Shown: in pieces, positions 10,901 through 20,278 of the stretch
Position numbering within the stretch: the stretch's first letter is position 1
Layout of the letters: the number at the start of each line of letters is the position of its first letter
NCBI GenBank assembly: GCA_946626605.1
Contig: CAMOUL010000005.1
Location: 43,770 to 107,769, forward strand
Direction of reading: 5' to 3'
DNA length: 64,000 nt
Origin: an uncultured Bacteroidales bacterium
Lineage (GTDB): Bacteria; Bacteroidota; Bacteroidia; Bacteroidales; Paludibacteraceae
Notes under the pieces: generated by a model
The model's input: only the letters and a program-made list of their open reading frames with translations
What the model was told of the DNA's origin: nothing
Database searches by the model: none
Position numbers and translations under genes: made by a program

Positions 10901-13900
10901 CGTCCGTAGAACTCGATCATCATCGTGTCGAGACCGATATTGAGCTCCGGCAGAACGATGAACGAGTTGAAGTATGCGTTCGCCGTGTTCATAGCGGTAC
11001 AGATACGCAGCGCATGGCTGTCGTTGCGTCCTACCTCTACATGAGCGGATGCGTTATAGCCGGTCATCGGGCCTACCGCCTCGTATCCCTTACGCTGGAT
11101 GAGCCACTGGAAGCCGTTCACCGGCGTGTCGTAGGTCGTTCCGACGGTGAAGCAAGCCGGCTTGAAGTACAGCGAGTCTGCCGCCTCGCCGGCCAAGACA
11201 TCGTTCTTCTCCCAGTCGTTGGGGTTATCGAAATTCCAAACGAAGGCGTGTTGCGCATCGGGTTCAAGCGCCAGACAGAGCGTATGGAACGCCAACTTGT
11301 CGGTTGTCACATAGCTCTTCGCTGCAGTCGGTACATTCGCTGCCTCCAGACGAGCGATATACCCGGTCTGCGGATTGAGGTTCTCCACGAGCTGCGAGGT
11401 CGTAGAGAGATTGAGGAACTGCGTTACCGCAACGCCTGCAGCCGTCGTGATATAGAGGTTCCACGGGCCACCGATAGCGTTCCATTCCACCAACGCGCTG
11501 GAGCCGTCCGCTGTCACCTTCTTGAGCGAGACGAGGCTGAAGCCCTTCGATGCGTCCAAAGCCACGTCATCGAAGAAGACATTCGCCGTGTCGCCCTTTT
11601 GTTTCGGCAGGTAGAGTACCAGTTGCTTGGTAGCAACAGTAGCCGAATCCAGATCGAGCGAGTAGTTGCTGAAGAGCTGGTTGTTCTTCGCGGTAGCCTT
11701 GGTTGTAGAGTTTAACTTATCCAAGTGCAGCGTAGCCAGCGTCTGATAGGTCTCAAAGCCTCTTTCCTTATCGATCGTACCTATCTCAAACTGAGCGGGG
11801 AAGGTATGTTTCGGGAGTTTCGAATCGCCGTCAACATATCCCGGACGCGCTTTGAAGCTGAAGGAGCGATCTTTCGGTTCGCCCAGCGAGGGGAAGATCA
11901 CATAACCTCCGTAGGTGTTCCCATCGGCATGGAGCAACATAGCTCCGGTACCGGTACGGGCGCACCAGAGTTCCTCCGTATTCTCGCGGCTGTGCGGATA
12001 ATAGAGATAAGACTGAATATCCGTACCCACGGAGTCGCGTCCGGACTTCAACGCCGGATGGAGATAGTAATTGTCGCTCTCGGAATACGGACTGCGCTCC
12101 CAGAGTTCGCCGGTCTTCTCAAAGCCGAAGGAGTAATTCTCCGCGAAATAGTACTGGGTACTGATCTTAAGCGGGTTACGGGTCCAGGTACTGATATCCT
12201 CGGCACTACATATCGCACGCGCGAATATATAATAGGAGGAAGCAGACTCCAGACCGGTCAGTTCTACATTTGTCGAGTTGACGTCGATCTTCGTCGCGCC
12301 CTCGAGGTAATGAGCGATATCACCGATAGTAGCGTAGGTCTCTTCGTCAATCACCACTAACTGCCATTGCGAATCCCCGTCCTTTGCCGGGATAAGCGAG
12401 ATAGTAGCCGTATTGAAGGAGGAACCCACAAAACGGAGACGCGGCGAGTTACAGGTAGCCAGATACTCCAGCGCGATATTATCTACGTAGATATCACTGG
12501 AGGAAGTCAATCCCATCGCGGAATAGAAACCGGAGGTAAAGGCAATATTGTTATACGGCAGATCGTAATCAGCCAACTCTATCGTATGATGCGTGAACGA
12601 GGTCTCCTGACCGGGGAAGGAAGCAATCAGCACAAACGTAGTCGGGTCCGCCGGATCCGCCATCGTGCCGACATACAAGGTTCCCTTAAAGGAAGAACTC
12701 CAAGCGCTGACATCGAACGAGAGGGCGGCGTTGTACAGATCGCCGTCGATAGCAGGCATCACCATCCAGGAGTTATTCGAACTGGTGGTATATAACTCAA
12801 CAGCTTTCGTACCGGTCGAGCTGGTCACGCTCAACTGCGGATACGTCGTACTATTCGAACTATAGAAAGTCCAGCATCCCGGCGACGCATGACCCGTGCT
12901 ATACGCCTCGAAATCCTCATAGAACGGTATCGGAGAACCGTTCTTGGTAGGACAGGTCGTGCGGATAGCGGCATAGGTAACGGAGATAGCGGTACTATCG
13001 CCATCCTCACAGATACCTTGGGCATACGCATAGTAACTGGATGTCGGTTTCAGATTCTCAATCAGGATGTTATCCGAATGATCGACGATGGTATCCAGCA
13101 GATACCGATAGGTCTTCTTCTCCGACTCCTCCAGCGCTTTGTTCGCCAGCAAGAGGCGGTAGCTGTCCTGATAGCCCTTCCAGCTGATAACAGCGGCATC
13201 CTCGCCGACACTATCTACCGTGAAGGAAGAGATAGGACGGCATTTAGGAATCAGATCTACCGACACCTCGGAGATATATGCATAGTTGGTACTACCGAAA
13301 TCCGAGAGGAACATAATGTTCCGACCCAGATCACCCATATAGTCACCCTCATAGCTCTCAAAGCCTACCGAATACGGATCCCAAGTACTCTTACTGAGGT
13401 TCAGAGTATCAACAGCCACAAAGGTGTTGAGGTCACTCGGATCGGTTATCACACCTACGATCACCTGGTTGTTATAGGTCGTAGAGTTATAACTGCGGCC
13501 CCAGAAATTAACCTGGTACTTGCTAATCGAATCCACATCCAGCTCCGGCATGATCGCATACGCGCCTACGTAATTGGAAGAAGAAGATACATAGTCATAT
13601 AACTTCAGGTAGTTCTTGCCGTTATGCATGGTGCTGGAGGTATTCTCAATATACGGGATATAACTATCCGAAGCGTCTTGCGATTTGCTTCCCACCATCC
13701 AGCACGGTATCTCACCACCCGCACCGGTTTCGAACCCTTCGGCAGCGGAGAAAGTAACGGTACCTAACGCCTCCGGCGTCTTGGCTATACACGGCGTCAT
13801 GAACGACATCGTACTCCACGTACCCATCGCATCGTCGCAAAGCGCTGCAGTAGCAATGTAATATCTCATCTGTCCCTCCAGACCGAAGACCTCCTTCGAA

Positions 13901-16900
13901 CGAATGCCTTGGTCCAGAGTGTCGCGATAAATGATCCATGCCTCCGGCACTTGGTAATCCTCATCAGCGAGATTATCTGCGCTTACCGCATGGTTCGTAA
14001 CGAGCAGGATCCACCGGTCATCCGTACGCAGACCACTGCTGACGCTAACACTCGATCCGGTCAACTCGGAGATACCCGGTTTGGTCATCGGACAAGCCAA
14101 GGAGACAAAGGATATATTATCCAGATAAACCCAGTCGTCATCTCCGTATTTACCTCTCCATGCGATATATTTGGCTGCCGCAGGAATCAGATGAGCGTAT
14201 TCACTCAAGTCATACGCCACCGACCTGATATCGGATGAGCCGGTACTGGATGCCGAGTCAAGAGGAACAAACGTGCTCAGATCGGTCGGGTCGGTCATGA
14301 CACCCAATACACAGGTCTCATTATTATAGGTACTGAAGTCATAGGACACCATGATAGAAGTCAGCGTATCGCATTTGATCTCCGGTGAAGCCACCCATGA
14401 CGGCGAAGTACTCGTAGATTGGTGGATATGCAGCATTTTATTATTGTCAACCGTATAGACATAAGGCAGGGTTCCTGTCGGCACCCGTACGCCACCTATC
14501 CAGCAAGACGGCAAGGTGTTCTCCGAATAAGACTCAAAGGTCTCTCTGTTCGGCTTGGTCGGATCCAGGAGTTCGCAAGAGGTGTTAGCCGGCATGCTCA
14601 CCCACATACTGTCACCACAAAGACCACGAACATAGAAATAATAGGTGCTCTGCGAATTCAGTCCGCCCAATTGGAAGCTTTTGCCAACCACCAGCGTGTC
14701 GTTCACAATCGCCAGGGTCGGATCATAAGTACCGTTCTTGACAGCGATGGTAGCCACGTTGGAAGTCAGCACCTTCACCTCCCAGGTGTCGTTATCGGTC
14801 GTACCGTTCCACGTCAGATGGATGTCATGCGGCGCATACGAGGACTGACGGATGTCATACGGCTCGATACACGAGGGATCCTTCAACTCGACATTATCGA
14901 TCACCACGTCGCTGCTCATAATCAGAGTACTACCCAAACCGGAAGTAATCGCCAAATGATTATAAGCCAGCTCGTAGTCAGAAAGTAAGATACGCACTTT
15001 CTTAAACGCATCCCCGTCCACTTCAATAGTATCAAACGGCACAAAGCTATCCTGATTCTCAATATCTTCCATGGTACCCAGGATCACCACTCCACTACCG
15101 GTAGAATAGGAACGCACGTCAAACGCGAGTAACATATCCGACAGGTTTCCTTCAATCGTCGGCAGGATAGCTACCGAGCGGTGAATCGTACCGGACGAGT
15201 AGAGGTTGAGCGCCTTGTTGCTGGCTGTTGTAGATGAACCGAGCTGACAAATCTGCGGATAACCCACACCTAAATAGTCGGCTAACTGCCAGCAGCCGGC
15301 ATTCGAACTGCTTGCGTTATAGTTCTCAAACATCTCTTTATAGGGGAATGCCTCATCGCGACAAGGCGTAGTGAACATCGTCTCGCTCCACCAATCCATG
15401 TCGCAAGTAGCGCGGACATAGAGATAGTAGTTCGCATGCGGGGTGAGTTCGCCGAAACCGAACTGCGGCTTCGTGCCCGCATCGGACCAGTTCAAGGTCT
15501 CGGCCACTATTACACCTCCGATAGCTTCGATCTCCGCCTTCGTCTTATGCACGCGGTCGGACTCTTTGATAGGCACACGAGAGAGGAAGAACTCCCATTC
15601 GTCGGCCTGCGAGATCTCCCAACTAACGGTCACCGAATCCGGCTCGATCTGCAATTCGATATTCGTCGGCGGAACACAATCCGAGAGTTCCTCCACGGTA
15701 ATCTCATCAATATAATTGATGGTGTTCTCGCTCATCTTCTTCACATCATCCCACATGATAGCAATCACGCCCTCCGGACCGGAGTAGTTCTCGAAGTTCG
15801 CATAACAACGCGTAAAACCGGCGGCGTTCAGCATAAAGTGCGACACCGGCACGAAGGTGTTGATATCCATCGGATTGCTCATCACGCCGACCGTAGCATG
15901 CGCTTGATCAAAAGTAGCACCACCGCTGAGGTAGAACTTCAGCTGTACTGCGCTCAGATCTGCCACCATCGGGAGCGTGATCCAGGCATCCGTACCGCCA
16001 CGCTTACTGAGATACAGCGAACCGGAACCTGCGTAACTGTTTGCCGCACCGACCTGAACAGACGGATAGGTACCACTGTTACCGAAGATACCCAGGCCCG
16101 TTGCATATTGGCCGGACGTACCGGGGATAGTATATTTCGTAGTCGTACCTGCCTCAAAATCAAAGGTGTACGGGATCTCACGCATCGGTGCTACCGTCAC
16201 GAACGGCTGGCGGTAAGACCACTCCGTACCGGCTGCTTTGACGTACACGTAGTACGGCCTGTTCCAACTATGATCCGCCTCCAACTCAGTGCACTGATAG
16301 TGATTGGTCGTCACCGTAGCTTGATCTACGATAGCCTCCTGAGCCGGGCTGTTCGGATTCACCTCCGCATTCGTAATCAGCACGTCATACGAAGCGGCAT
16401 TGCCGTTCCAGGAGATATCCGCATACGTATCACGGGGATTGACGGTGACCTCGGTTACCTTATTGACCTCCTTGCGATACTCAATGGTCAAGTTATCCAT
16501 GTAGAACAGGTTCTGGCGGTCATAGCGGCTCATGAAAGCCACATACGCACCGTTACCCTGATAAGAACCGAGGTCCACGATATTCTCCTGGAAAGTCTTA
16601 TTACCCCACACCGTGATGGTGTCCACCGCTGTAAAAGACCTCACGTCATCCGGATTGGTCATTACACCGACGATGATACCACGGCCATACTGACGGCCGG
16701 TATTCGTATAGACAGTGCTCCAGAAATGCACCTGACATTGATTCACATGGAAATTATCGTTCGTCGAATCCGTCAAGGCCGGCGTAGCCATATAGACATA
16801 GCGGTCCGCCGGGATGAAGGTCGAAGGCGAAGAGGTCGTTCCACCCGAGAAAATCACAGCTGCCGTAGTATCCGGCGAGTAATTGGCACGAGCGTTTCCC

Positions 16901-17904
16901 TTCGTCGAAGAGTTCACATACGGGTTCGTGTTACCGGTATTACTCCCCCAGTTCCAATCGACATCACGTACCGTACCGGAAGCATAGTTGAAATGCTCCG
17001 TGAACGGCACTTGTTTGGTCATGCGGACACGGAACCCGTACGGACCATCTTCCGATGCTTCGCTGCTCCATGCGCTGATCTCTTCATCACATACAGAACG
17101 GATATATACCAGATAGAACTCGCCGGACTCAAGATCGACATTGCAGTTCTGCTCTAGCGCGCTGACGTTGCCATGGAAAGCAATTATCTCCGGTGTCTCT
17201 ATCTCGATTTCCTCTATACGATCCGGATCGATGGTGTCCTTCGAAACAATCACCTCAAAGAAATTGGCGTCCCAACTTGCCGACCAAGCGATATTCACTT
17301 TTCCGGCTCCTTTATTAAACACCGTGATTCTTTCGGGAATCGTACATTCCGGCGCACCCTGTAACTTAATTGCGTCCAAGACGATACCACGACCCAAATT
17401 ATCCTTTCCTTCAAAAGCAATCTGGTAAGTCGAGCTTACTTCCGGAAGGGATAACTTAACGAACTGCCAGTCGGAGCCCTCCGAACTCAATTCCGCCATC
17501 GTCTTCCATCCCGTATAGGAATTGGCCCGATATAACACACGCAACGTATCACGATCTGCACCCCATCTGGGATTGGCAAACCAGAAGGACAGAGACGGCA
17601 TCCTGACTTTCATCGGGCTGAGGTTCATCACCTGACTCACCAGACGGGTTACATACCCCTGCGTCTCACCTGTGTTGTTACGCAAATAGGCACGGTAAGA
17701 ACCTTCCTGAACCGTACTCGGCCACATCAGGTTCTCCTCCACACTCTCTACGCCCCATGGCATTTGCCCAGACACAAACTCCTGGGTCCATACGGACTCC
17801 TGAATACCATTCTCAAAGCCATCGTCAATCAAGACCACGCGGGCATTGAGACTCATTGTTGCAGCCATCACAGCTACCAAAAACATGAGTAAATGCTTCT
17901 TCAT
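7933..17904 (-). CDS. Giant secreted multi-domain adhesin-like protein (3,323 aa)
   Basis: The frame opens further upstream, but I place the start at the ATG of 17902-17904, because it begins MKKHLLMFLVAVMAATMSLNA, a signal peptide, and lies downstream of a good promoter. The mature protein begins with a jelly-roll module of MAM / choice-of-anchor J type (DDGFENG...W). It continues with about a dozen alternating fibronectin III-like and jelly-roll units, each jelly-roll ending in a version of (I/V)YIDNIS or FLDDLSV. Near the C-terminus two cysteine-containing modules (CEGETYTG...GCDSIVTLNL and CPGEPYTWHG...GCDSIETL) resemble repeats common in T9SS cargo. The last 24-residue block (K-x7-YI-x6-YNASGQ-x-V) is shared without gaps with the proteins at 50206 and 60377 and probably acts as a sorting or anchoring tail. 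Likely a cell-surface adhesin or glycan binder; the ligand cannot be told. Confidence 0.92.
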   Translation of the reverse strand: MKKHLLMFLVAVMAATMSLNARVVLIDDGFENGIQESVWTQEFVSGQMPWGVESVEENLMWPSTVQEGSYRAYLRNNTGETQGYVTRLVSQVMNLSPMKVRMPSLSFWFANPRWGADRDTLRVLYRANSYTGWKTMAELSSEGSDWQFVKLSLPEVSSTYQIAFEGKDNLGRGIVLDAIKLQGAPECTIPERITVFNKGAGKVNIAWSASWDANFFEVIVSKDTIDPDRIEEIEIETPEIIAFHGNVSALEQNCNVDLESGEFYLVYIRSVCDEEISAWSSEASEDGPYGFRVRMTKQVPFTEHFNYASGTVRDVDWNWGSNTGNTNPYVNSSTKGNARANYSPDTTAAVIFSGGTTSSPSTFIPADRYVYMATPALTDSTNDNFHVNQCQVHFWSTVYTNTGRQYGRGIIVGVMTNPDDVRSFTAVDTITVWGNKTFQENIVDLGSYQGNGAYVAFMSRYDRQNLFYMDNLTIEYRKEVNKVTEVTVNPRDTYADISWNGNAASYDVLITNAEVNPNSPAQEAIVDQATVTTNHYQCTELEADHSWNRPYYVYVKAAGTEWSYRQPFVTVAPMREIPYTFDFEAGTTTKYTIPGTSGQYATGLGIFGNSGTYPSVQVGAANSYAGSGSLYLSKRGGTDAWITLPMVADLSAVQLKFYLSGGATFDQAHATVGVMSNPMDINTFVPVSHFMLNAAGFTRCYANFENYSGPEGVIAIMWDDVKKMSENTINYIDEITVEELSDCVPPTNIELQIEPDSVTVSWEISQADEWEFFLSRVPIKESDRVHKTKAEIEAIGGVIVAETLNWSDAGTKPQFGFGELTPHANYYLYVRATCDMDWWSETMFTTPCRDEAFPYKEMFENYNASSSNAGCWQLADYLGVGYPQICQLGSSTTASNKALNLYSSGTIHRSVAILPTIEGNLSDMLLAFDVRSYSTGSGVVILGTMEDIENQDSFVPFDTIEVDGDAFKKVRILLSDYELAYNHLAITSGLGSTLIMSSDVVIDNVELKDPSCIEPYDIRQSSYAPHDIHLTWNGTTDNDTWEVKVLTSNVATIAVKNGTYDPTLAIVNDTLVVGKSFQLGGLNSQSTYYFYVRGLCGDSMWVSMPANTSCELLDPTKPNRETFESYSENTLPSCWIGGVRVPTGTLPYVYTVDNNKMLHIHQSTSTSPSWVASPEIKCDTLTSIMVSYDFSTYNNETCVLGVMTDPTDLSTFVPLDSASSTGSSDIRSVAYDLSEYAHLIPAAAKYIAWRGKYGDDDWVYLDNISFVSLACPMTKPGISELTGSSVSVSSGLRTDDRWILLVTNHAVSADNLADEDYQVPEAWIIYRDTLDQGIRSKEVFGLEGQMRYYIATAALCDDAMGTWSTMSFMTPCIAKTPEALGTVTFSAAEGFETGAGGEIPCWMVGSKSQDASDSYIPYIENTSSTMHNGKNYLKLYDYVSSSSNYVGAYAIMPELDVDSISKYQVNFWGRSYNSTTYNNQVIVGVITDPSDLNTFVAVDTLNLSKSTWDPYSVGFESYEGDYMGDLGRNIMFLSDFGSTNYAYISEVSVDLIPKCRPISSFTVDSVGEDAAVISWKGYQDSYRLLLANKALEESEKKTYRYLLDTIVDHSDNILIENLKPTSSYYAYAQGICEDGDSTAISVTYAAIRTTCPTKNGSPIPFYEDFEAYSTGHASPGCWTFYSSNSTTYPQLSVTSSTGTKAVELYTTSSNNSWMVMPAIDGDLYNAALSFDVSAWSSSFKGTLYVGTMADPADPTTFVLIASFPGQETSFTHHTIELADYDLPYNNIAFTSGFYSAMGLTSSSDIYVDNIALEYLATCNSPRLRFVGSSFNTATISLIPAKDGDSQWQLVVIDEETYATIGDIAHYLEGATKIDVNSTNVELTGLESASSYYIFARAICSAEDISTWTRNPLKISTQYYFAENYSFGFEKTGELWERSPYSESDNYYLHPALKSGRDSVGTDIQSYLYYPHSRENTEELWCARTGTGAMLLHADGNTYGGYVIFPSLGEPKDRSFSFKARPGYVDGDSKLPKHTFPAQFEIGTIDKERGFETYQTLATLHLDKLNSTTKATAKNNQLFSNYSLDLDSATVATKQLVLYLPKQKGDTANVFFDDVALDASKGFSLVSLKKVTADGSSALVEWNAIGGPWNLYITTAAGVAVTQFLNLSTTSQLVENLNPQTGYIARLEAANVPTAAKSYVTTDKLAFHTLCLALEPDAQHAFVWNFDNPNDWEKNDVLAGEAADSLYFKPACFTVGTTYDTPVNGFQWLIQRKGYEAVGPMTGYNASAHVEVGRNDSHALRICTAMNTANAYFNSFIVLPELNIGLDTMMIEFYGRCFTNFDETYPSASGRGKITATAWLGSGYSRSLVVGTLTDPADFSTLQVIDTVTYSHTDLTTNTNVNNDPDGLRYWEQMRLPLTGAQGKYIVLFQPAPGLFYLDDLSVKPIGNTMFAPTGTRISDITTTTADIAWNTRYPNLDAVVVLYGPMGQEIFRDTINGTRYQLTNLQPGMNYRWIVYQIKGDEASPASKPFTFVTECAPIAPEYYSGFEPREGWAAINGQNAYIQNLCWYYGDALQGTWTSSTYDPYNQENTAAFKYSYSGEHALAMRASYSSRAAASYQPYVALPQMDVQAYDTLQVHFLMRPAYVSAANDSVLQSFTGSAYSKSIIVGTMTDPADATTFMPIDTVTYDGTLSTANGANPANNFLFQDCRVELRGATGPYIALMTSFYAKGSSAQKSGDYVWIDELSFERISECKDPTGLGTLTIGSTHADLTWNGIDSAGSYLLQVSTDPYFADEDAFVFNGTVKSNSCRVDHLEPQTTYVWRVRAICGERWGESAFSQKATFKTSRSPYFLEQCTTSLNANEWTFSKTHADIVVDSTGVITRGVDNWGFTRTTNNYGLEGPHYVAQGYSADFHWLVTPNFYLPENDSVHFSMDLALTACNTAHLATSNAVTDNDMKDDFFFMIIISDDGGQTWKSENILDKWQNTNPVGKQLRDIPVDGTRVRYSLAQYAGKNIRIGLYREAKSTVNTGIAIHVDNIRLAYYDKEVEAASACQYEDVRIGDIYLSGDNTEPGIHAYPQPFYVSDAEAKAGKRDSVFQLEIEIFPAQEVNFADTICEGETYTGHDFLPKETTGIYRRKLHSAVHGCDSIVTLNLLVKERRYGEDLEVEICPGEPYTWHGKNYNRAGIYRDTAVSSLGCDSIETLIISYAGAEQTLYAESRITEDDLPFEYSDPEHPYSPIQSPIFYPAGTPAGTYVDSVYVQGAQCAALLVHTLVITGSQGIEEIEGRNGLPRKIIYRDNMYIILDDEWYNASGQKVDDPRL

Positions 17905-17963
17905 AACTTTATAAATAATTAATGATTTTTGTCTAACTGCTATTAAAAACAAAATTTTGGGCG

Positions 17964-17994
17964 CAAATTTACACTTTTTTCGTGATATATGCAA
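17964..17994 (-). promoter_or_regulatory. Bacteroidota-type promoter of the 3,323-aa adhesin gene
   Basis: On the minus strand TTGCATATATC (17984-17994) is followed after 20 nt by TAAATTTG (17964-17971). Predicted start near 17957, leaving a leader of about 53 nt before the ATG at 17904. Confidence 0.65.
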
Positions 17995-18049
17995 CAAAAA
18001 GAGCAAAAAAGTGATTATTTTCTCACTTTTGTAAAGTAAAGATTACATA

Positions 18050-18079
18050 AAACAAAAGAGAGCACCCATAGGTACTCTC
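18050..18079 (-). terminator. Intrinsic terminator after gcvH
   Basis: On the minus strand GAGAGTACC (18071-18079) pairs with GGTGCTCTC (18058-18066), with one G-U pair, followed by TTTTGTTTT. It lies 36 bp after the gcvH stop. A second weaker hairpin with a T-run follows near 18005-18030. Confidence 0.7.
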
Positions 18080-18114
18080 CTTATTTTGATACGCGCGTAC
18101 GTTCGCGTGTACGC

Positions 18115-18489
18115 TTAGAGGCTGGCCTCGTATGCCGCTGCATCCATCAGCTTATCCAGCTCCGATGCATCCTTGACGCTGATCTTGATGATCCATCCTT
18201 TGCCATACGGGTCGTTGTTGACCAACTCCGGCGCTGCGTCCAACTCTTCGTTCAGCTCCAGCACCTCACCCGAGACAGGCATATTCAGGTCACTCACGGT
18301 CTTAACGGCCTCTACGGATCCGAAGACCTCACCCTGACCTACCGTCTCACCTACGGTGGGCACGTCGATGAAGACAATCTCGCCCAACTCAGACTGCGCA
18401 TAATCGGTAATACCTACGTATGCCTCATCGCCTTCCACACGAATCCACTCATGCTCGCTCGTGTACTTGATATTTTCAGGAAAATTCAT
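18115..18489 (-). CDS. gcvH: Glycine cleavage system H protein
   Basis: 124 aa, the normal length of the family. GcvH carries a lipoyl group that shuttles the aminomethyl intermediate between the P, T and L proteins of the glycine cleavage complex in the cytoplasm. The lipoylation site is visible as Lys63 in [12 protein letters not shown]. The N-terminal [26 protein letters not shown] and the C-terminal [12 protein letters not shown] are also typical. It follows gldJ after a 31-bp gap with no terminator between them, so the two are probably co-transcribed. The P, T and L genes are not in this window. Confidence 0.97.
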   Translation of the reverse strand: MNFPENIKYTSEHEWIRVEGDEAYVGITDYAQSELGEIVFIDVPTVGETVGQGEVFGSVEAVKTVSDLNMPVSGEVLELNEELDAAPELVNNDPYGKGWIIKISVKDASELDKLMDAAAYEASL

Positions 18490-18520
18490 ATATCTTTAAA
18501 CTTTAATCTTTCTACTTTAA

Positions 18521-20119
18521 TCATCTCTCAACCGGTGTGCCGGGGATTTGGTCGCCAAGCGTACTCATTGCGCAACGGAAGCCCACCTTCGACGAAGCCT
18601 TGTCTTGATCCATGTAACGACGGGTAGAGGGGTTCAACCAATAGATACGATCAGCCCAGGAGCCACCTTTATATACACGGCTCTTCTTTGTTACGCGCGG
18701 AGCCAAGATATCCGTCGGATCGGTCTTCACCTCGCTCAGGTTAGCTACACCAACGGTATCCAGCGGATAATCGGTGTCGATCAGGCTGGCGAAATCGCCG
18801 TCCAGCACGTCACGCTTATCATCCTCTTTACCCCAGGTGATCTTGATACGACCTACAGAGTCCATCTCGAATTTGCCATTTTCATCCAGCACCGGACGGC
18901 TGTAGATGTTACCACGATAGGAGTTATACTCGCTGGTCTCCTGATAGGTCGTCTCGCGATATACATCCATTACCCACTCGTTTACGTTACCGGCCATGTT
19001 ATACAGACCGAAATCATTCGGAGCAAACTCATCCACCGGGTTGGTGATCACACGACGGTCATTCAGCGCACCGCTGACACCCATCATATCGCCACGACCG
19101 CGAACGAAGTTAGCCTGCATCTGACCCAGGTTCTTCTTACTCATATCACGGGGATGATAACCGCTCCAAGGATAAACCTTACCTTCGATGGTCAAACCAT
19201 CCTCGCCGGCTACAGGAGCGTAAGCAGCAAACTCCCACTCAGCCTCTGTCGGCAGACGATAACCGGTCACGAAGATACCGTCGGCGATATTCACCTTACG
19301 CTCCGCACCATAGCTATCCGTCTTCGGATGACGACCATACTCCGGTACATACGTATCATCCATCAGATATTTCTCGGTATTGAATACAAACTTGTCACGA
19401 ATCCACTCGAAGCTCGGGCGGTACATCGTTACCGTCTGCTCGGGATCCTCGGGGCTGACCTCCTCATACGAGTACATCTCGTAGCCGGTCTCCTGCTCCC
19501 ACTCGTCCTTGTAACCCTCATCGTCCGTCGGCTGCAAGTCAGCAAACGGAGGGATAACGATTGCGCCGGCATTGATCAACGCCATCTCGTTCACACGGTC
19601 CGTACGCCACTGGCAGTAATCCATCGCCTGCTCCCACGTCACACCTACAATCGGGTAGAACGAGAACGCCGGGTGCTCGAAATAGTTGTCCTCATACGGG
19701 TCGTTGTACGCCAGATCCTCACGCCATACCTTGTGGTCCGGACGAGCCTGATCTACCAACTCCGGAGCTACTGCGCCAAACACGAAGTCTAACCAGTGGA
19801 GATACTCGTTCCAGTTCAGGTTAGTTACCTCATATTTGTCCATATAGAACGAACTAACTGTCAGCGTACGGGTCTCGTTGTTACGCGGAGCTGTCAGGAA
19901 CTCATCCTTCTCACCTACCGTGAACGAACCACCCTGGATAGGAACCATACCGACAGGGTTCACGTTTCCTACTCCTTCGTTCGCCTCAAAATTAGTTGTA
20001 CGTTGGTCAAAATAATTCCAACCGGTGGTGTTGCTCACGCGGGTATTCAACTCACGTTTCTGGCACGAAACTGCCGTCATCGCCACCAAGACAATCAAAA
20101 GATACTTAACTTTTTTCAT
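18521..20119 (-). CDS. gldJ: Gliding motility / T9SS-associated lipoprotein GldJ
   Basis: 532 aa from the ATG at 20117-20119; a longer frame exists upstream, but MKKVKYLLIVLVAMTAVSC is a lipoprotein signal with the lipobox cysteine at residue 19. The body is a formylglycine-generating-enzyme-like (FGE/SUMF1) fold: GMVPIQGGSFTVG near residue 50, FYMDKYEVTNLNWNEYLHWL, YPIVGVTWEQAMDYCQWR, GYRLPTEAEWEFAAYAP, FGLYNMAGNVNEWVMDVY and a C-terminal VYKGGSWAD...VGFRC. The YLHWL...LAYNDPYEDNYFEHPAF segment matches GldJ rather than its relative GldK/PorK. GldJ is an outer-membrane lipoprotein that stabilises the gliding / type IX secretion machinery. Its presence fits the T9SS-like tails on secreted proteins in this window. 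Confidence 0.88.
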   Translation of the reverse strand: MKKVKYLLIVLVAMTAVSCQKRELNTRVSNTTGWNYFDQRTTNFEANEGVGNVNPVGMVPIQGGSFTVGEKDEFLTAPRNNETRTLTVSSFYMDKYEVTNLNWNEYLHWLDFVFGAVAPELVDQARPDHKVWREDLAYNDPYEDNYFEHPAFSFYPIVGVTWEQAMDYCQWRTDRVNEMALINAGAIVIPPFADLQPTDDEGYKDEWEQETGYEMYSYEEVSPEDPEQTVTMYRPSFEWIRDKFVFNTEKYLMDDTYVPEYGRHPKTDSYGAERKVNIADGIFVTGYRLPTEAEWEFAAYAPVAGEDGLTIEGKVYPWSGYHPRDMSKKNLGQMQANFVRGRGDMMGVSGALNDRRVITNPVDEFAPNDFGLYNMAGNVNEWVMDVYRETTYQETSEYNSYRGNIYSRPVLDENGKFEMDSVGRIKITWGKEDDKRDVLDGDFASLIDTDYPLDTVGVANLSEVKTDPTDILAPRVTKKSRVYKGGSWADRIYWLNPSTRRYMDQDKASSKVGFRCAMSTLGDQIPGTPVER

Positions 20120-20163
20120 ACTATTTTTGATGTGTTTATTATATGTGCACACGTTTCAGCCTG

Positions 20164-20196
20164 CAAAGATACACATTTTTTCTCAAAAAAACCAAA
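20164..20196 (-). promoter_or_regulatory. Promoter of gldJ-gcvH
   Basis: On the minus strand TTTG (20193-20196), 21 nt, then TATCTTTG (20164-20171). Predicted start near 20157, about 38 nt upstream of the gldJ ATG. Confidence 0.6.
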
Positions 20197-20266
20197 CTTT
20201 TGAGCAAAAAATGAAAAAAAAACGTATTTTTTTACGAAAAACGTCAATTATTTGCCAAAAAAGCTG

Positions 20267-20274
20267 TAACTTTG
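20267..20274 (+). promoter_or_regulatory. -7 element of the folP promoter, abutting the start codon
   Basis: TAACTTTG lies only 4 nt before the ATG at 20279. With the usual spacing in this phylum the transcript would start at about 20281. The folP mRNA would then be leaderless, or translation would start at the second ATG (20294). No clean TTTG is visible at the -33 position. Confidence 0.5.
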
Positions 20275-20278
20275 CACC

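Noticed and set aside
18548..19792. 414-codon open frame on the plus strand
   Set aside because: Antisense to gldJ; histidine/arginine/threonine-rich shadow without start context.
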